DNA from: Cypionkella sp049896245
GTDB taxonomy: Bacteria; Pseudomonadota; Alphaproteobacteria; Rhodobacterales; Rhodobacteraceae
Direction: 5' to 3'
Assembly (NCBI RefSeq): GCF_049896245.1
Contig: NZ_JAFCTX010000005.1
Span: forward strand, 1-64,000
DNA: 64,000 nt
Under the pieces are notes generated by a model. That model was given only the letters and a program-made list of their open reading frames with translations, searched no databases and had not been told where the DNA came from. The first letter of the stretch is position 1, and each line of letters begins with the position of its first letter. The position numbers and the translations under genes were made by a program. This document shows positions 26,163-35,090 of the stretch, piece after piece.

Positions 26163-27359
26163 GTGGCACGCGCGTTTCTGATCGTGATGGATTCGGTAGG
26201 CTGTGGCGGCGCGCCGGATGCGGCGGATTTCGGCGATGCCGGGGCGAATACTTTGGGGCATATCGCCGAAGCCTGTGCTTTGGGGCGGGCTGAAGTGGCG
26301 CGCGCGGGGCCATTGCGGATGCCGCATCTGGATCGTTTGGGCTTGGGGGCTGCCATTCGGCTGGCCTCCGGGTTGGAGGCTCCGGGGTTTGACGCAGTGC
26401 CCGTGGGTCGTTGGGGGGCGGCGACAGAGGTGTCGCGCGGCAAGGATACGCCCTCGGGGCATTGGGAACTGGCCGGGGTGCCGGTGCCGTGGGATTGGAC
26501 GTATTTCCCCGATACCGTCCCGGCGTTTTCGGATGATTTGGTGGCGTTGGTGTGTAAGTTGGCCGGAACGCAGGGGATTTTAGGCAACTGCCACGCCTCG
26601 GGCGTGCCGATCATCGAGCAGCATTGCGCCGAGCATCTGCGCACCGGCTGGCCGATTTGCTACACTTCGGCGGATTCAGTGTTCCAGATTGCAGCACATG
26701 AGGAAGCGTTTGGGTTAGAGCGGCTGTTGAAACTGTGTCAGGATCTGGCGCCGCATCTGCATGCGATGAAGGTCGGAAGGGTGATCGCACGGCCTTTTAC
26801 CGGGGTGCCAGGGGCGTTCAAGCGCACCTCCAACCGGCATGATTATGCGATGGACCCGCCGGGGCCGACATTGCTGGAATGGGTGCAAAGCGCGGGGCGC
26901 GAGACGCATGCGATTGGCAAGATCGGCGATATTTTCTCGATGAAGGGCATTGGCAAGCTGTGGAAGGGCAAGAGTGATCTTGACCTTTTCGGATATTTGT
27001 ATGGCTTGCTTGACAATGCCGAGGACGGTTCCTTGACCTTTGCCAACTTTGTCGAATTTGACACGCTCTATGGCCATCCCCGCGATGTGGCGGGATATGC
27101 GCGCGCGTTAGAGTGGTTTGATGCCCGTGTCGGGGCGTTTCTGGCGCGGTTACGTCCCGGCGATCTGGCGATTTTCACCGCTGATCATGGCAATGATCCG
27201 ACTTGGGCGGGGACTGAACATACGCGGGAGCGGGTGCCGGTTGTTTGCGCGGGGATTGGGTCTGGTGGTTTGGGGCTGCGGGCGTTTGCGGATGTGGGGG
27301 CGAGTGTCGCCGCGCATTTGGGGGTGGCTGCGCAAGGGCCGGGAAGGTCGTTTCTATGA
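26163..27359 (+). CDS. deoB: Phosphopentomutase
   Basis: The 398-residue alkaline-phosphatase-fold enzyme converts (deoxy)ribose 1-phosphate to the 5-phosphate. Metal-binding motifs are at the N-terminus (VMDSVGCGGAPDAADFGD, with Asp) and C-terminus (FTADHGNDPTWAGTEHTRERVP, with Asp and His), and the phosphorylated Thr lies in ANTLGHI. It uses a GTG start immediately after the deoA stop. It is followed by a strong hairpin array. Confidence 0.94.
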   Translation: MARAFLIVMDSVGCGGAPDAADFGDAGANTLGHIAEACALGRAEVARAGPLRMPHLDRLGLGAAIRLASGLEAPGFDAVPVGRWGAATEVSRGKDTPSGHWELAGVPVPWDWTYFPDTVPAFSDDLVALVCKLAGTQGILGNCHASGVPIIEQHCAEHLRTGWPICYTSADSVFQIAAHEEAFGLERLLKLCQDLAPHLHAMKVGRVIARPFTGVPGAFKRTSNRHDYAMDPPGPTLLEWVQSAGRETHAIGKIGDIFSMKGIGKLWKGKSDLDLFGYLYGLLDNAEDGSLTFANFVEFDTLYGHPRDVAGYARALEWFDARVGAFLARLRPGDLAIFTADHGNDPTWAGTEHTRERVPVVCAGIGSGGLGLRAFADVGASVAAHLGVAAQGPGRSFL

Positions 27360-27384
27360 CCTCCCCCGAGGGGCTAGCCCCCCA

Positions 27385-27440
27385 GCCCGGCCACGGGCCG
27401 GGCGTTCTTCGCGGAAATCCTCCACTGGAGGATTTCTTTT
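27385..27440 (+). terminator. Two hairpins ending in a strong terminator after deoB
   Basis: GCCCGGCC/GGCCGGGC with an ACG loop (27385-27403) is followed by GAAATCCTCC/GGAGGATTTC with an ACT loop (27414-27436) and a T run to 27440. A shorter palindrome GGGGCTAGCCCC (27370-27381) precedes them. CCTCCACTGGAGG-like stems are a common intergenic motif in Rhodobacteraceae. The array separates cdd-deoA-deoB from add-upp. Confidence 0.85.
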
Positions 27441-27473
27441 CGCTAATCACCGCATGATATTTGAGCAGATAGG

Positions 27474-28469
27474 ATGAACAATTTGAGTAAAATGCCGAAG
27501 ATTGAGCTGCATTTGCATCTGGAAGGTGCAGCGCCGCCTGCGTTCATCAGGGGGCTTGCCAAAGAGAAGAACATCGACATTGGTGGGATTTTCAACGAGG
27601 ACGGCAGCTATCGCTTCACCAACTTCTGGAACTTTCTGAAGGTCTATGAGGCGGCTTGCGAGCCGCTGAAAGGGCCGCAGGATTTCTATCGCCTTACCCT
27701 TGCGGTGCTTGAAGAAAGTGCTGCAAGTGGCGTTCTTTACAGTGAAACTTTCCTAAGCCCTGATTTTTGCGGCGGCCGCGATTTGGGTGCTTGGCGTGAA
27801 TATCTGCACGCGATCACCGAAGCTGCGACCAAAGCCGAGAAGGATTTCGGCATCACTTTGCGCGGCATCGTCACGCCGATCCGGCATTTCGGGCCGGAGA
27901 AGGCGCGGGAAACTGCGCGCTGTGCGGCAGAGACGGCGGGCGGGTTCATCACCGGCTTTGGCATTGGTGGCGATGAGAAATCCGGGGAATTGAAGGATTT
28001 CCTATGGTCGTTCGATATGGCGCGTGAGGCGGGGTTGCGGATCACCGCCCATGCGGGCGAGTGGAAGGGCCCAGATGAGGTGCGCGCGGCGATGAATGAT
28101 CTGGGGGCAGAGCGGATTGGTCATGGCGTGCGCGCGATTGAGGATATGGCGTTGGTAGACGAGATTGCCGAGCGTGGCGTGGTGTTGGAGGTCTGTCCCG
28201 GCTCGAATGTCGCGCTTGGAATCTACTCCAGTTTCCGCAAGCATCCGATTGGTGAGATGTATGATCGCGGCGTCAAGGTCACCATCAACACCGACGATCC
28301 GCCATTTTTCCACACCACGATGGCGCGGGAATATGAGATGCTGCACCAAGCGTTTGACTGGGACGAGGCGGTTTTTGCCACGATTGCCCGCACCGCGCTT
28401 GACGCGGCGTTTTGTGACGCCGATACCAAAACCCGCATTCTGAAAACTCTGGAGCAGGCCAATGGCTGA
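27474..28469 (+). CDS. add: Adenosine deaminase
   Basis: The 331-residue zinc amidohydrolase turns adenosine and deoxyadenosine into inosine forms. Zinc ligands in ELHLHLEGAAPP (His-x-His), HAGEW (His, Glu) and the catalytic region ERIGHGVRAIED are present; the last zinc Asp pair lies in VTINTDDPPFFHT. It overlaps upp by 8 nt and is likely cotranscribed with it. The ribosome site at 27474 is weak; an ATG at 27492 (MPKIELHLHLEG) is an alternative start. Confidence 0.94.
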   Translation: MNNLSKMPKIELHLHLEGAAPPAFIRGLAKEKNIDIGGIFNEDGSYRFTNFWNFLKVYEAACEPLKGPQDFYRLTLAVLEESAASGVLYSETFLSPDFCGGRDLGAWREYLHAITEAATKAEKDFGITLRGIVTPIRHFGPEKARETARCAAETAGGFITGFGIGGDEKSGELKDFLWSFDMAREAGLRITAHAGEWKGPDEVRAAMNDLGAERIGHGVRAIEDMALVDEIAERGVVLEVCPGSNVALGIYSSFRKHPIGEMYDRGVKVTINTDDPPFFHTTMAREYEMLHQAFDWDEAVFATIARTALDAAFCDADTKTRILKTLEQANG

Positions 28470-29094
28470 ACATCTGACCGTCGTTTCCCACCCATTGGTG
28501 CAGCATAAGCTGACGCTTATGCGCGAAAAAGACACTTCGACCGCGTCTTTCCGCAAGCTTCTGCGTGAGATCAGCCTGCTTTTGGCCTATGAGGTGACGC
28601 GCGAGTTGCCGATGACCACCAAGCACATCGAGACGCCGATTGAGCCGATGGACGCGCCGACGATTGACGGCAAGAAACTGGCGCTGATCTCGATCCTGCG
28701 GGCCGGTAATGGCTTGCTGGATGGCATCTTGGAACTGATCCCGGCGGCGCGGGTGGGCTTTATCGGATTGTACCGCGACCCGGAAACACTGCAGCCGGTG
28801 CAATACTACTGCAAGCTGCCCGATCATCTGGAAGAACGGGTATCGATCGTGGTCGATCCGATGCTGGCGACGGGGAATTCGAGCGTGGCCGCGATTACGC
28901 TTTTGAAACAATCGGGTGCGAAGAATATCCGGTTTTTGTGCTTGCTGGCGGCCCCCGAAGGCATTGCGCGGATGAAAGAGGCGCATCCCGATGTTCAGAT
29001 CGTCACAGCAGCAGTAGACAGGCAACTGAATGACCACGGATATATTGTTCCGGGGCTAGGGGATGCGGGTGATCGCATGTTTGGCACTAAATAA
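28462..29094 (+). CDS. upp: Uracil phosphoribosyltransferase
   Basis: The 210-residue enzyme makes UMP from uracil and PRPP. The PRPP loop is VSIVVDPMLATGNSSVAAI, and the uracil-binding C-terminus reads YIVPGLGDAGDRMFGTK. HPLVQHKLTLMREKDTSTASFRKL is the typical N-terminus. With cdd and deoA upstream it recovers the uracil released from deoxyuridine, completing the salvage pathway encoded by the cluster. Confidence 0.96.
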   Translation: MAEHLTVVSHPLVQHKLTLMREKDTSTASFRKLLREISLLLAYEVTRELPMTTKHIETPIEPMDAPTIDGKKLALISILRAGNGLLDGILELIPAARVGFIGLYRDPETLQPVQYYCKLPDHLEERVSIVVDPMLATGNSSVAAITLLKQSGAKNIRFLCLLAAPEGIARMKEAHPDVQIVTAAVDRQLNDHGYIVPGLGDAGDRMFGTK

Positions 29095-29160
29095 AGCTTA
29101 GCCCCCTTTACTCGGAAACAATCCTGACGCATGATTTCCCAAAGCTACTTGGGGGTAGTC

Positions 29161-30375
29161 ATGCTATTGAAAATTGTATCGGTCGCAGTGTTTGCGGCTG
29201 TGATGGGTCCGATTGTGGCCTCTGCGCAGACAGTGGCGCAGATTGGCCAACCTGCCGAGCGGCCACCTGCAAGCTTTAAGGGCGCGCAATACGTTGACAG
29301 CCGGGGCTGCGTTTTCATGAACGCAAGCTATGCGGGTGCTGCGCAATGGGTGGCGCGGGTGGACCGCAGGCACAAGGTTCTGTGTGGCTATCCGCCAACA
29401 TTTGGCGCCCGGCCTGCGATTGAAGTCGCCGAAGATGTGGCCCCAGTGGCACCGGTCAAGGTGGCCCCGGTGGTGGTGGCTGTGGCCCCTGTGATGGTCA
29501 AGCCCGCGAAGGCCAATGCGCCGATGGCGACGGTGGCCAGTGCGATGATGCCCGAAGCTGTGGTCGTCGCCCCCGTGCCGCAGGTGCGGGTGGAACATTC
29601 GACCGCAGGTCTGGTGGCGAGTTTGCCGACCCCGGCGCAGGCTTATGAGCGAGCGGCGAGCGTTGGCCCGGCTGCGGGCAAGATCGGCTGTTATACCTCG
29701 GCTCCGGTGGCGGAAGTGGTACGGTTGCGGAGTGGCGGCACGGCGGTGGTCTGTACGCGCGGTGATGGCACGCTGACCGGCTGGCGGCCGCCGATCTATC
29801 CGCGCAGTGCAGGTGTCGGTGCGGCGCTGAGCGAGCCTGTGCAGGTGGCGCGGGCTGATAATTCTGGCGTTGGACGGGTGGCTGCGGCCCCGGTTTATGC
29901 CTCGGCTGCGGTGCCGGATGTGGTGGTGCCGAAAGGCTACAAAGTGGCCTGGACCGATGGCCGCTTGAACCCGCTGCGTGGCGTTGGCACGGCAGAGGGG
30001 CAGGCGGCGCAGGATCAGTTGTGGACGCAGAAGGTTCCCGCACAACTGATCAGTGATGTGCAAAAAGCCAAGACCCGCAAGCACAAGCCAGTGGCTTCGG
30101 TGACGGTGTCCTCAAAAGGGCAGACCGAGGCCGCGCCTAAGCCCGTGCGTGGCGGGGCTTGGGTGCAGGTTGGCACCTTTGGCGTGGCCGCAAATGCGGC
30201 GGGGGCTGCGGCGCAGTTGCAGGCTTTGGGCCTGCCAGTGGCGAAGTCGAAGTTACAGCGCGGCGGCAAGGATTTGCAGATCGTGATGGCGGGGCCGTTT
30301 GGCTCGGGGGCTGATGCGCAGGCCGCGTTGCGGATCGCGCGCGGGGCCGGGTTTGGCGACGCTTATATCCGCTAA
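29161..30375 (+). CDS. Exported SPOR-domain protein
   Basis: From the ATG at 29161 the protein has 404 residues. A Sec signal peptide (MLLKIVSVAVFAAVMGPIVASAQ) precedes two cysteine-containing segments (RGCVFMNASYAGAAQWVARV and GKIGCYTSAP) separated by a long Ala/Val/Pro-rich linker. The last 75 residues form a SPOR domain (GAWVQVGTFGVAANAAGAAAQLQALGLPV...), which binds denuded glycan strands at division sites. It therefore probably acts in the periplasm at the septum or in wall remodelling. GGGGG lies before the start. An upstream in-frame ATG at 29131 would lengthen the N-terminus past the signal peptide. Confidence 0.78.
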   Translation: MLLKIVSVAVFAAVMGPIVASAQTVAQIGQPAERPPASFKGAQYVDSRGCVFMNASYAGAAQWVARVDRRHKVLCGYPPTFGARPAIEVAEDVAPVAPVKVAPVVVAVAPVMVKPAKANAPMATVASAMMPEAVVVAPVPQVRVEHSTAGLVASLPTPAQAYERAASVGPAAGKIGCYTSAPVAEVVRLRSGGTAVVCTRGDGTLTGWRPPIYPRSAGVGAALSEPVQVARADNSGVGRVAAAPVYASAAVPDVVVPKGYKVAWTDGRLNPLRGVGTAEGQAAQDQLWTQKVPAQLISDVQKAKTRKHKPVASVTVSSKGQTEAAPKPVRGGAWVQVGTFGVAANAAGAAAQLQALGLPVAKSKLQRGGKDLQIVMAGPFGSGADAQAALRIARGAGFGDAYIR

Positions 30376-30446
30376 GGGTCTAGACTGTGGTTTGAGAAGG
30401 CCCTTCGGTTTGCGCCGGGGGGCTTTTGTTTTTGGCCGCAAAATCT

Positions 30447-30469
30447 TTCCCCGCTGGGAATGACTTGTG
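30447..30469 (+). repeat. Second copy of an intergenic 23-nt motif
   Basis: TTCCCCGCTGGGA, two bases, GACTTGTG matches the minus-strand sequence at 13012-13034 in 21 of 23 positions. Both copies are in gaps between convergent genes. The surrounding gap (30376-30563) also has a leaky hairpin with a T run (30398-30433) that may end the SPOR-gene transcript. Confidence 0.5.
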
Positions 30470-30563
30470 GAAACATCGCAGATATGGTGCGAAAAACACT
30501 ACATATTGTGCCACGAATGATTGATGCTGCGAGAAGTCCTTGGTTGGCGCAATCTGCGTTGGC

Positions 30564-31580
30564 TTATAAAGTGCAGATGTTTTGCAGAGCTTTCCAGTGC
30601 TTGTCACTGAGAACCTGGGGTTGGCTTCCGTTCGGGAACGGGTCGGCCTCGATCAGCGGCAGGGTGGTTTCGCCGGATTTATCCAAGGCATAGGCATAGG
30701 GTTGTGCTGTGATTTTCGCCGCAGTGAACGCGACGAGCAGGGTCTCATCCGACAGCGTGATCGCAGGCGGGGTCAGCAGGCTTTGGCCGTAGCCGGTCAG
30801 CGCATCTGTCGAAATCGCCCCGCTGGCGAGCAGGCGTATGGTGGCCATCAGGCCAGCCTTTTCAAGCAGCGGCTGCATTGGATCATTCAGCATCGCCTGG
30901 CTTGTGGTGGCAAGAATATAGCCTGCGAGGACGTCGGGCGTGCTGGTCTGCACCAGCTTTTCGGGCAGGATCAGCAGATCACCGGGCAGCGCGAGCGGGG
31001 CTTGCAGCGCATCGCGCACCACCAGCACATGCGGCGGATGGGTGGGATTCAGCCGCAGGCCCAAGGCAACCGAGGCTGCGGTGCCCGCTTTGCCAGTGCA
31101 GGGCGATCCGGTCAATCTGGTGAGGTCTTGCAGCGCCAATTTGCCCAGATCGCTGCGGGTGGCGGCGGGCAGCATGGCGGCGGTATAGTCGATCAGCTTG
31201 CCCGGCAGCCAGAACACCGCCAGCGAGCCTACCACCGCGCCAAAGCCACCCAGCAGCACCCCGCGCAGGCGGCCCGGCTTGGGGCGGCGGCGCTCCAATG
31301 CAGTGCGGACGGTGTCCAGTGCCGCCATCATCTCGCGGTCGTCCACCTCAAGGGTTTCGGGGTCATCCTGACCGGGGCTGTACAAAGCGGGCAGTTTGCC
31401 GGGGTTCAGCCGGGTCAGCGCAGGCAGCGACCACTGCGCCAGAGCCATCTCGGTCTTGGGATCTGACAGCACGATGGTGGCTTCGCGCAGGCCAACGACA
31501 ACCTCGCGCAGTTGCGCTGACGGGGTTTCGCGCCACAGCCCAGGGCTTTCCAGCCGCAGGTATTTGCGAAGTGCTGTCAT
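30564..31580 (-). CDS. Membrane-associated protein of unknown function
   Basis: The 338-residue protein has a cytoplasmic N-terminal half, one or two hydrophobic segments around residues 105-130 (GVLLGGFGAVVGSLAVFWLPGK) and a C-terminal half containing PPHVLVVRDALQAPLALPGDLLILPEKLV. That passage is reminiscent of the M48 peptidase surface strand, but no HExxH zinc motif follows, so no protease activity is proposed. No family is named with confidence. It lies 64 nt downstream of an acyl-CoA synthetase gene in the same orientation. Confidence 0.65.
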   Translation of the reverse strand: MTALRKYLRLESPGLWRETPSAQLREVVVGLREATIVLSDPKTEMALAQWSLPALTRLNPGKLPALYSPGQDDPETLEVDDREMMAALDTVRTALERRRPKPGRLRGVLLGGFGAVVGSLAVFWLPGKLIDYTAAMLPAATRSDLGKLALQDLTRLTGSPCTGKAGTAASVALGLRLNPTHPPHVLVVRDALQAPLALPGDLLILPEKLVQTSTPDVLAGYILATTSQAMLNDPMQPLLEKAGLMATIRLLASGAISTDALTGYGQSLLTPPAITLSDETLLVAFTAAKITAQPYAYALDKSGETTLPLIEADPFPNGSQPQVLSDKHWKALQNICTL

Positions 31581-31644
31581 TGCGCGGAAGTGTCTTTCCC
31601 TATTCTCATGGGGTTACGATAGCCAGTTGCTGCGCAGGCCACAA

Positions 31645-33267
31645 TCACGCGTCCATCAGTTTCGCCACCGCACGCAGTTCAAACTTCTGGATTTTTCCGG
31701 TCGAGGTCTTGGGAAGTTCGGCGAATACCACGAATTTGGGGGTTTTGAAGCCAGCGAGCCGGGTGCGGCAATGCGCGATCAATTCAGCCTCGGTGGCGGT
31801 GGCGCCCGGTTTCAATTCGACAAAGGCGCAAGGCACTTCGCCCCATTTCGCATCAGGCTTGGCGACGACGGCGCAAAGCAGCACCGCGGGATGGTGCATC
31901 AGTGCGCCTTCGACCTCGACCGAGGAGACGTTCTCGCCGCCCGAGATGATGATGTCTTTGGCGCGGTCGGTGATTTTCAGATAGCCGTCAGCGGTTTGAA
32001 ACGCGATGTCGCCCGTGCGGAACCAACCGCCCTTGAACGCCTCGGCGGTGGCTTCGGGGTTTTTGTAGTAGCCCTTCATCACCATATTGCCGCGCATGGC
32101 GATCTCGCCCAAGTGCGCTGCATCGCGCGGGACGGGGTTGCCATTGGTGTCGTGGACTTCGGCCCCCTCCAGCATCGCCATGGCGACCCCGGTGCGGGCT
32201 TTCAGGCCTGCGCGATCTTCGGGGGCAGCGTCCCATTCGGTTTGCCACAGACATTCGGTGGCGGGGCCGTAGGTTTCGGTGAGGCCATACACCTGGGTGA
32301 CGTTGAAGCCGAGTGGCTCAAAGGCGGCGAGGGTGGCGGCGGGGGGCGGTGCGCCTGCGGTGAAAACTTCTACGATGTGAGCGAAGGTGCGGCGGTCTTC
32401 CGGTTTGCAGTTGATCATGGTGTTCAAGACGATCGGCGCGCCGCCGAAATGGGTCACACCTTCATCGGCGATGGCGTCATAGATGGCTTTCGCGGTGACA
32501 TCGCGGCAGCAGACTACGGTGCCGCCGAGCATCGGGATCATCCAGGCATGGCACCAGCCGTTGCAGTGAAACAGCGGCACGATGGTCAGATAGGTCGGGA
32601 ACAGCTGCATCCGCCAGGCGATGGTGTTGGCGGTGGTCGCCAGATACGCGCCGCGATGGTGGGTGACGACGCCCTTGGGCCGCCCGGTGGTGCCGGAGGT
32701 ATAGTTGATAGCGATGCTTTCCCATTCGTCTTCGGGCATCAGCCATGCGTAAGCGGGGTCGCCTTGGGCGATGAAGGAATCGTAGGTTTCATACCGGCCC
32801 GAGGCGGTGAAGCCATGGTCCACCACCTCGATGATCTGTGGCGCGGGCGTGGTCATCTGCGCGATAGCGGCTTCGGCGAGCGGCAGGAAAGCGGTGTCAC
32901 ATAGCAGCAGTTTCGCCCCGGCATGACCGAAGATATAGGCGACGGTTTCAGCCTCTAGCCGCGTGTTGATGGTGTTCAGAACGGCTCCGCAGGCGGGGAC
33001 GCCAAAATGCGCCTCGGCCTGTGCTGGGATATTCGGCAGCAGGGTCGCCACCACATCGCCGGGCTGGATGCCGTTTTGCGCAAGGGCATCGGCCAGTTGG
33101 CTGACGCGGGCGGCGTATGCGGCATAGGTCAGGCGGGTGGATTTCCAGATGATTGCGGTGCGGTGGGCGAAGACATCGCTGGCGCGGCGCAGATGTGACA
33201 AAGGTGTCAGCGGCGCATAGTTCGCCGGTGTTTTGCCAAGCCCGGCTTCATCTGCCAACCAGCCCAT
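31645..33267 (-). CDS. Acyl-CoA synthetase (AMP-forming), medium/short-chain type
   Basis: The 540-residue adenylate-forming ligase carries INYTSGTTGRPKGVVTHHRG (P-loop), VYGLTETYGPATECLW, WFRTGDIAFQTADGYLKITDRAKDIIISGGENVSSVEVE and the catalytic Lys in KTSTGKIQKFELR. It belongs to the acyl-activating group that includes medium-chain and methylmercaptopropionate-CoA ligases (DmdB); the actual acid cannot be read from the sequence. A 14-bp operator-like dyad lies just upstream in the divergent gap. Confidence 0.88.
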   Translation of the reverse strand: MGWLADEAGLGKTPANYAPLTPLSHLRRASDVFAHRTAIIWKSTRLTYAAYAARVSQLADALAQNGIQPGDVVATLLPNIPAQAEAHFGVPACGAVLNTINTRLEAETVAYIFGHAGAKLLLCDTAFLPLAEAAIAQMTTPAPQIIEVVDHGFTASGRYETYDSFIAQGDPAYAWLMPEDEWESIAINYTSGTTGRPKGVVTHHRGAYLATTANTIAWRMQLFPTYLTIVPLFHCNGWCHAWMIPMLGGTVVCCRDVTAKAIYDAIADEGVTHFGGAPIVLNTMINCKPEDRRTFAHIVEVFTAGAPPPAATLAAFEPLGFNVTQVYGLTETYGPATECLWQTEWDAAPEDRAGLKARTGVAMAMLEGAEVHDTNGNPVPRDAAHLGEIAMRGNMVMKGYYKNPEATAEAFKGGWFRTGDIAFQTADGYLKITDRAKDIIISGGENVSSVEVEGALMHHPAVLLCAVVAKPDAKWGEVPCAFVELKPGATATEAELIAHCRTRLAGFKTPKFVVFAELPKTSTGKIQKFELRAVAKLMDA

Positions 33268-33290
33268 GTTGTCGTCTCCCCGAAACCCTG

Positions 33291-33304
33291 TGCGATATGT
33301 CGCA
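33291..33304. promoter_or_regulatory. Operator-like dyad in a divergent promoter region
   Basis: TGCGA-TATG-TCGCA is a perfect 5-bp inverted repeat centred in the 100-nt gap between the acyl-CoA synthetase gene (minus) and the EamA transporter (plus). The minus-strand half ATGCGACA also occurs upstream of prpE (20613-20620). The binding protein is unknown. Confidence 0.4.
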
Positions 33305-33367
33305 TTCTGACGTGCAGAGTGGAAGCGTTCCGGGCAGTTGGGAAGTTGAAATCCGAAGGATCATGCG

Positions 33368-34288
33368 ATGTCCGCGACGAAAGACCATACTTTAGCCGCC
33401 GCCGGACTGATCTTTAGCTATGCGATGATCATTGGCTTTACCGACAATTATGTGAAGGTGATCGCAGGCGAGGCCGGGCTGTGGCAGTTTCACTTCACCC
33501 GGACGGCGATGGCGATGATCCTGCTGGGCTTGGCGGCGGTGCCGTTGGGGCTGCGCTTGCGCCCGGTGAACCTGCGGGCGGTGCTGGCGCGGTCCACCAT
33601 TCATGGCGCGGCTATGGTGATCTACTTTGGCGCTTTGGCGTTTCTGCCGGTGGCTTTGGTAGCCGCAGGGCTGTTCACCGCACCCATATTCGTGCTGCTG
33701 ATTTCGCGCTTTGCTTATGGCCATAGCATCGGCCCGGTGCGGATTATCGCGGTGGCGGTGGGGTTTATCGGCGTGATTCTGGTGCTGGGGCCAACGGCGA
33801 TGTCCGGCGCATCTGTGGCGGCCTTGCTGCCGGTGATTGCAGGTGCGATGTATGCGATGGGTAATATTGCGACGCGCGAATGGTGCCCCGAGGAAAGCGC
33901 CGAGACCCTGCTGGCCGGGTTCTTTCTGGCCTTGGGGGTGATTGGTGCGCTGGGCATGATCGCACTCGCGTTGTGGCCGATTGCGGTGCCTTTGGGGACA
34001 GATGGGTTTTTGCAACGCGGGGCGGTTTGGGCCTCGGGTGAGTTCTACTTCTGGACCTTTGTGCAGGCGGCGGGATCGCTGCTGGGCGTCGGCATGATGA
34101 TCCGCGCCTATCAGATCACCGAGGCCAGCCGAGCATCGGTGCTGGAATACAGCATCCTGCCCGCCTCGGCGTTCTGGTCTTATCTGATCTGGGGCGAGAC
34201 GCTGACAGCTTTGGCGGTGTGTGGCATGGGGCTGATCGTGGTAGCAGGGTCGATGATCGCGCTACGGGCGAAGGCGCAAGAGGGCTAG
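33368..34288 (+). CDS. EamA/DMT-superfamily transporter
   Basis: The 306-residue inner-membrane protein has about ten transmembrane helices in two EamA repeats (residues 10-145 and 160-300). The first repeat ends in GFIGVILVLGPTAM; the second in VLEYSILPASAFWSYLIWGETLTALAVCGMGLIVVAGSMIA, which is typical of drug/metabolite exporters. The substrate is unknown. AAGGATCATGCG precedes the start. Divergent from the acyl-CoA synthetase gene. Confidence 0.88.
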   Translation: MSATKDHTLAAAGLIFSYAMIIGFTDNYVKVIAGEAGLWQFHFTRTAMAMILLGLAAVPLGLRLRPVNLRAVLARSTIHGAAMVIYFGALAFLPVALVAAGLFTAPIFVLLISRFAYGHSIGPVRIIAVAVGFIGVILVLGPTAMSGASVAALLPVIAGAMYAMGNIATREWCPEESAETLLAGFFLALGVIGALGMIALALWPIAVPLGTDGFLQRGAVWASGEFYFWTFVQAAGSLLGVGMMIRAYQITEASRASVLEYSILPASAFWSYLIWGETLTALAVCGMGLIVVAGSMIALRAKAQEG

Positions 34289-34289
34289 C

Positions 34290-34386
34290 GCCGCTCTTTG
34301 CTCGCTTCGCCACGCGCATCGCTAGTTGGCGCGAGTGGCCGCGCGCATCGCCTGAGCGAGGCGGCCCGCAAGGGCCAAAGAGCGGC
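34290..34386. terminator. Long inverted repeat between convergent EamA and tdk genes
   Basis: Outer arms GCCGCTCTTT (34290-34299) and AAAGAGCGGC (34377-34386) are perfectly complementary. Inside are a smaller hairpin GGCCCGCAAGGGCC and a twice-repeated CGCGCATCGC. The right arm reaches the first base of the tdk stop codon. It probably acts as a bidirectional transcription stop. Confidence 0.6.
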
Positions 34387-34964
34387 TATGCGCCCACCGC
34401 TTCGCGCCAATGGCGGCGGCAGAGCGAAACATAGGTTTCATTGCCGCCGATCTGCACCTGTTCGCCGTCTTTCAGCGCCCGGCCATCCGGGCCACGCCGG
34501 ATCACCATGGTGGCCTTCTTGCCGCAATGGCAGATGGTGCGCACCTCGCGCATCTCGTCCGCCCAAGCCAGCAGTGCCGCTGATCCGGGGAAAAGATTGC
34601 CTTGGAAATCAACGCGCAAGCCATAGCAGATCACGGGCACGCCCAGATCATCCACCGCTTGGGCCAACTGCCAAACCTGTTCTTTGGTCAAAAACTGCGA
34701 CTCGTCGATAAAAACACAGGCAACCGGACCTGCGGCAAAACGATGCTTCAGCTTTTCGAACATATCATCGCCGGGGGCAAACGTATCCGCCGCTTCGCCA
34801 ATACCGATGCGGCTGGCGATCCGACCCTCGCCTGCGCGGTTGTCGAATTGGGCAGTGATCAGATAGGTCTGCATGCCGCCCTCGCGGTAGTTATACGCGG
34901 CTTGCAGCAGCAGGGTCGATTTGCCTGCGTTCATCGTGGAATAGTTGAAATACAGCTTGGCCAT
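34386..34964 (-). CDS. tdk: Thymidine kinase, type II
   Basis: The 192-residue enzyme phosphorylates thymidine. The P-loop is in YSTMNAGKSTLLLQA (residues 8-22), with the catalytic Glu in FIDESQF. The zinc-binding cysteines are in ICHCGKKA and the C-terminal LCRRHW. The start at 34964 (MAKLYFNYS) matches the family; the frame continues far upstream through a tandem repeat but without homology. With cdd, deoA and upp in the window it adds to pyrimidine salvage. Confidence 0.94.
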   Translation of the reverse strand: MAKLYFNYSTMNAGKSTLLLQAAYNYREGGMQTYLITAQFDNRAGEGRIASRIGIGEAADTFAPGDDMFEKLKHRFAAGPVACVFIDESQFLTKEQVWQLAQAVDDLGVPVICYGLRVDFQGNLFPGSAALLAWADEMREVRTICHCGKKATMVIRRGPDGRALKDGEQVQIGGNETYVSLCRRHWREAVGA

Positions 34965-35090
34965 GCGCCGATCTAGCGCATGGCCAAGGTCAGAGGCAAG
35001 ACCGTGCGAGGAGATCACGGGGACTTGCCGCAGCGAAACACGGACACCAACTCCAAACCGGCATACTGGCAACTGGCAGATAAGCAACAC

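Noticed and set aside
30564..31580. M48-like protease assignment
   Set aside because: The PHVLVVRDALQAPLALPGDLLILPEKL strand is suggestive, but no HExxH zinc motif follows, so only an unknown membrane protein is reported.
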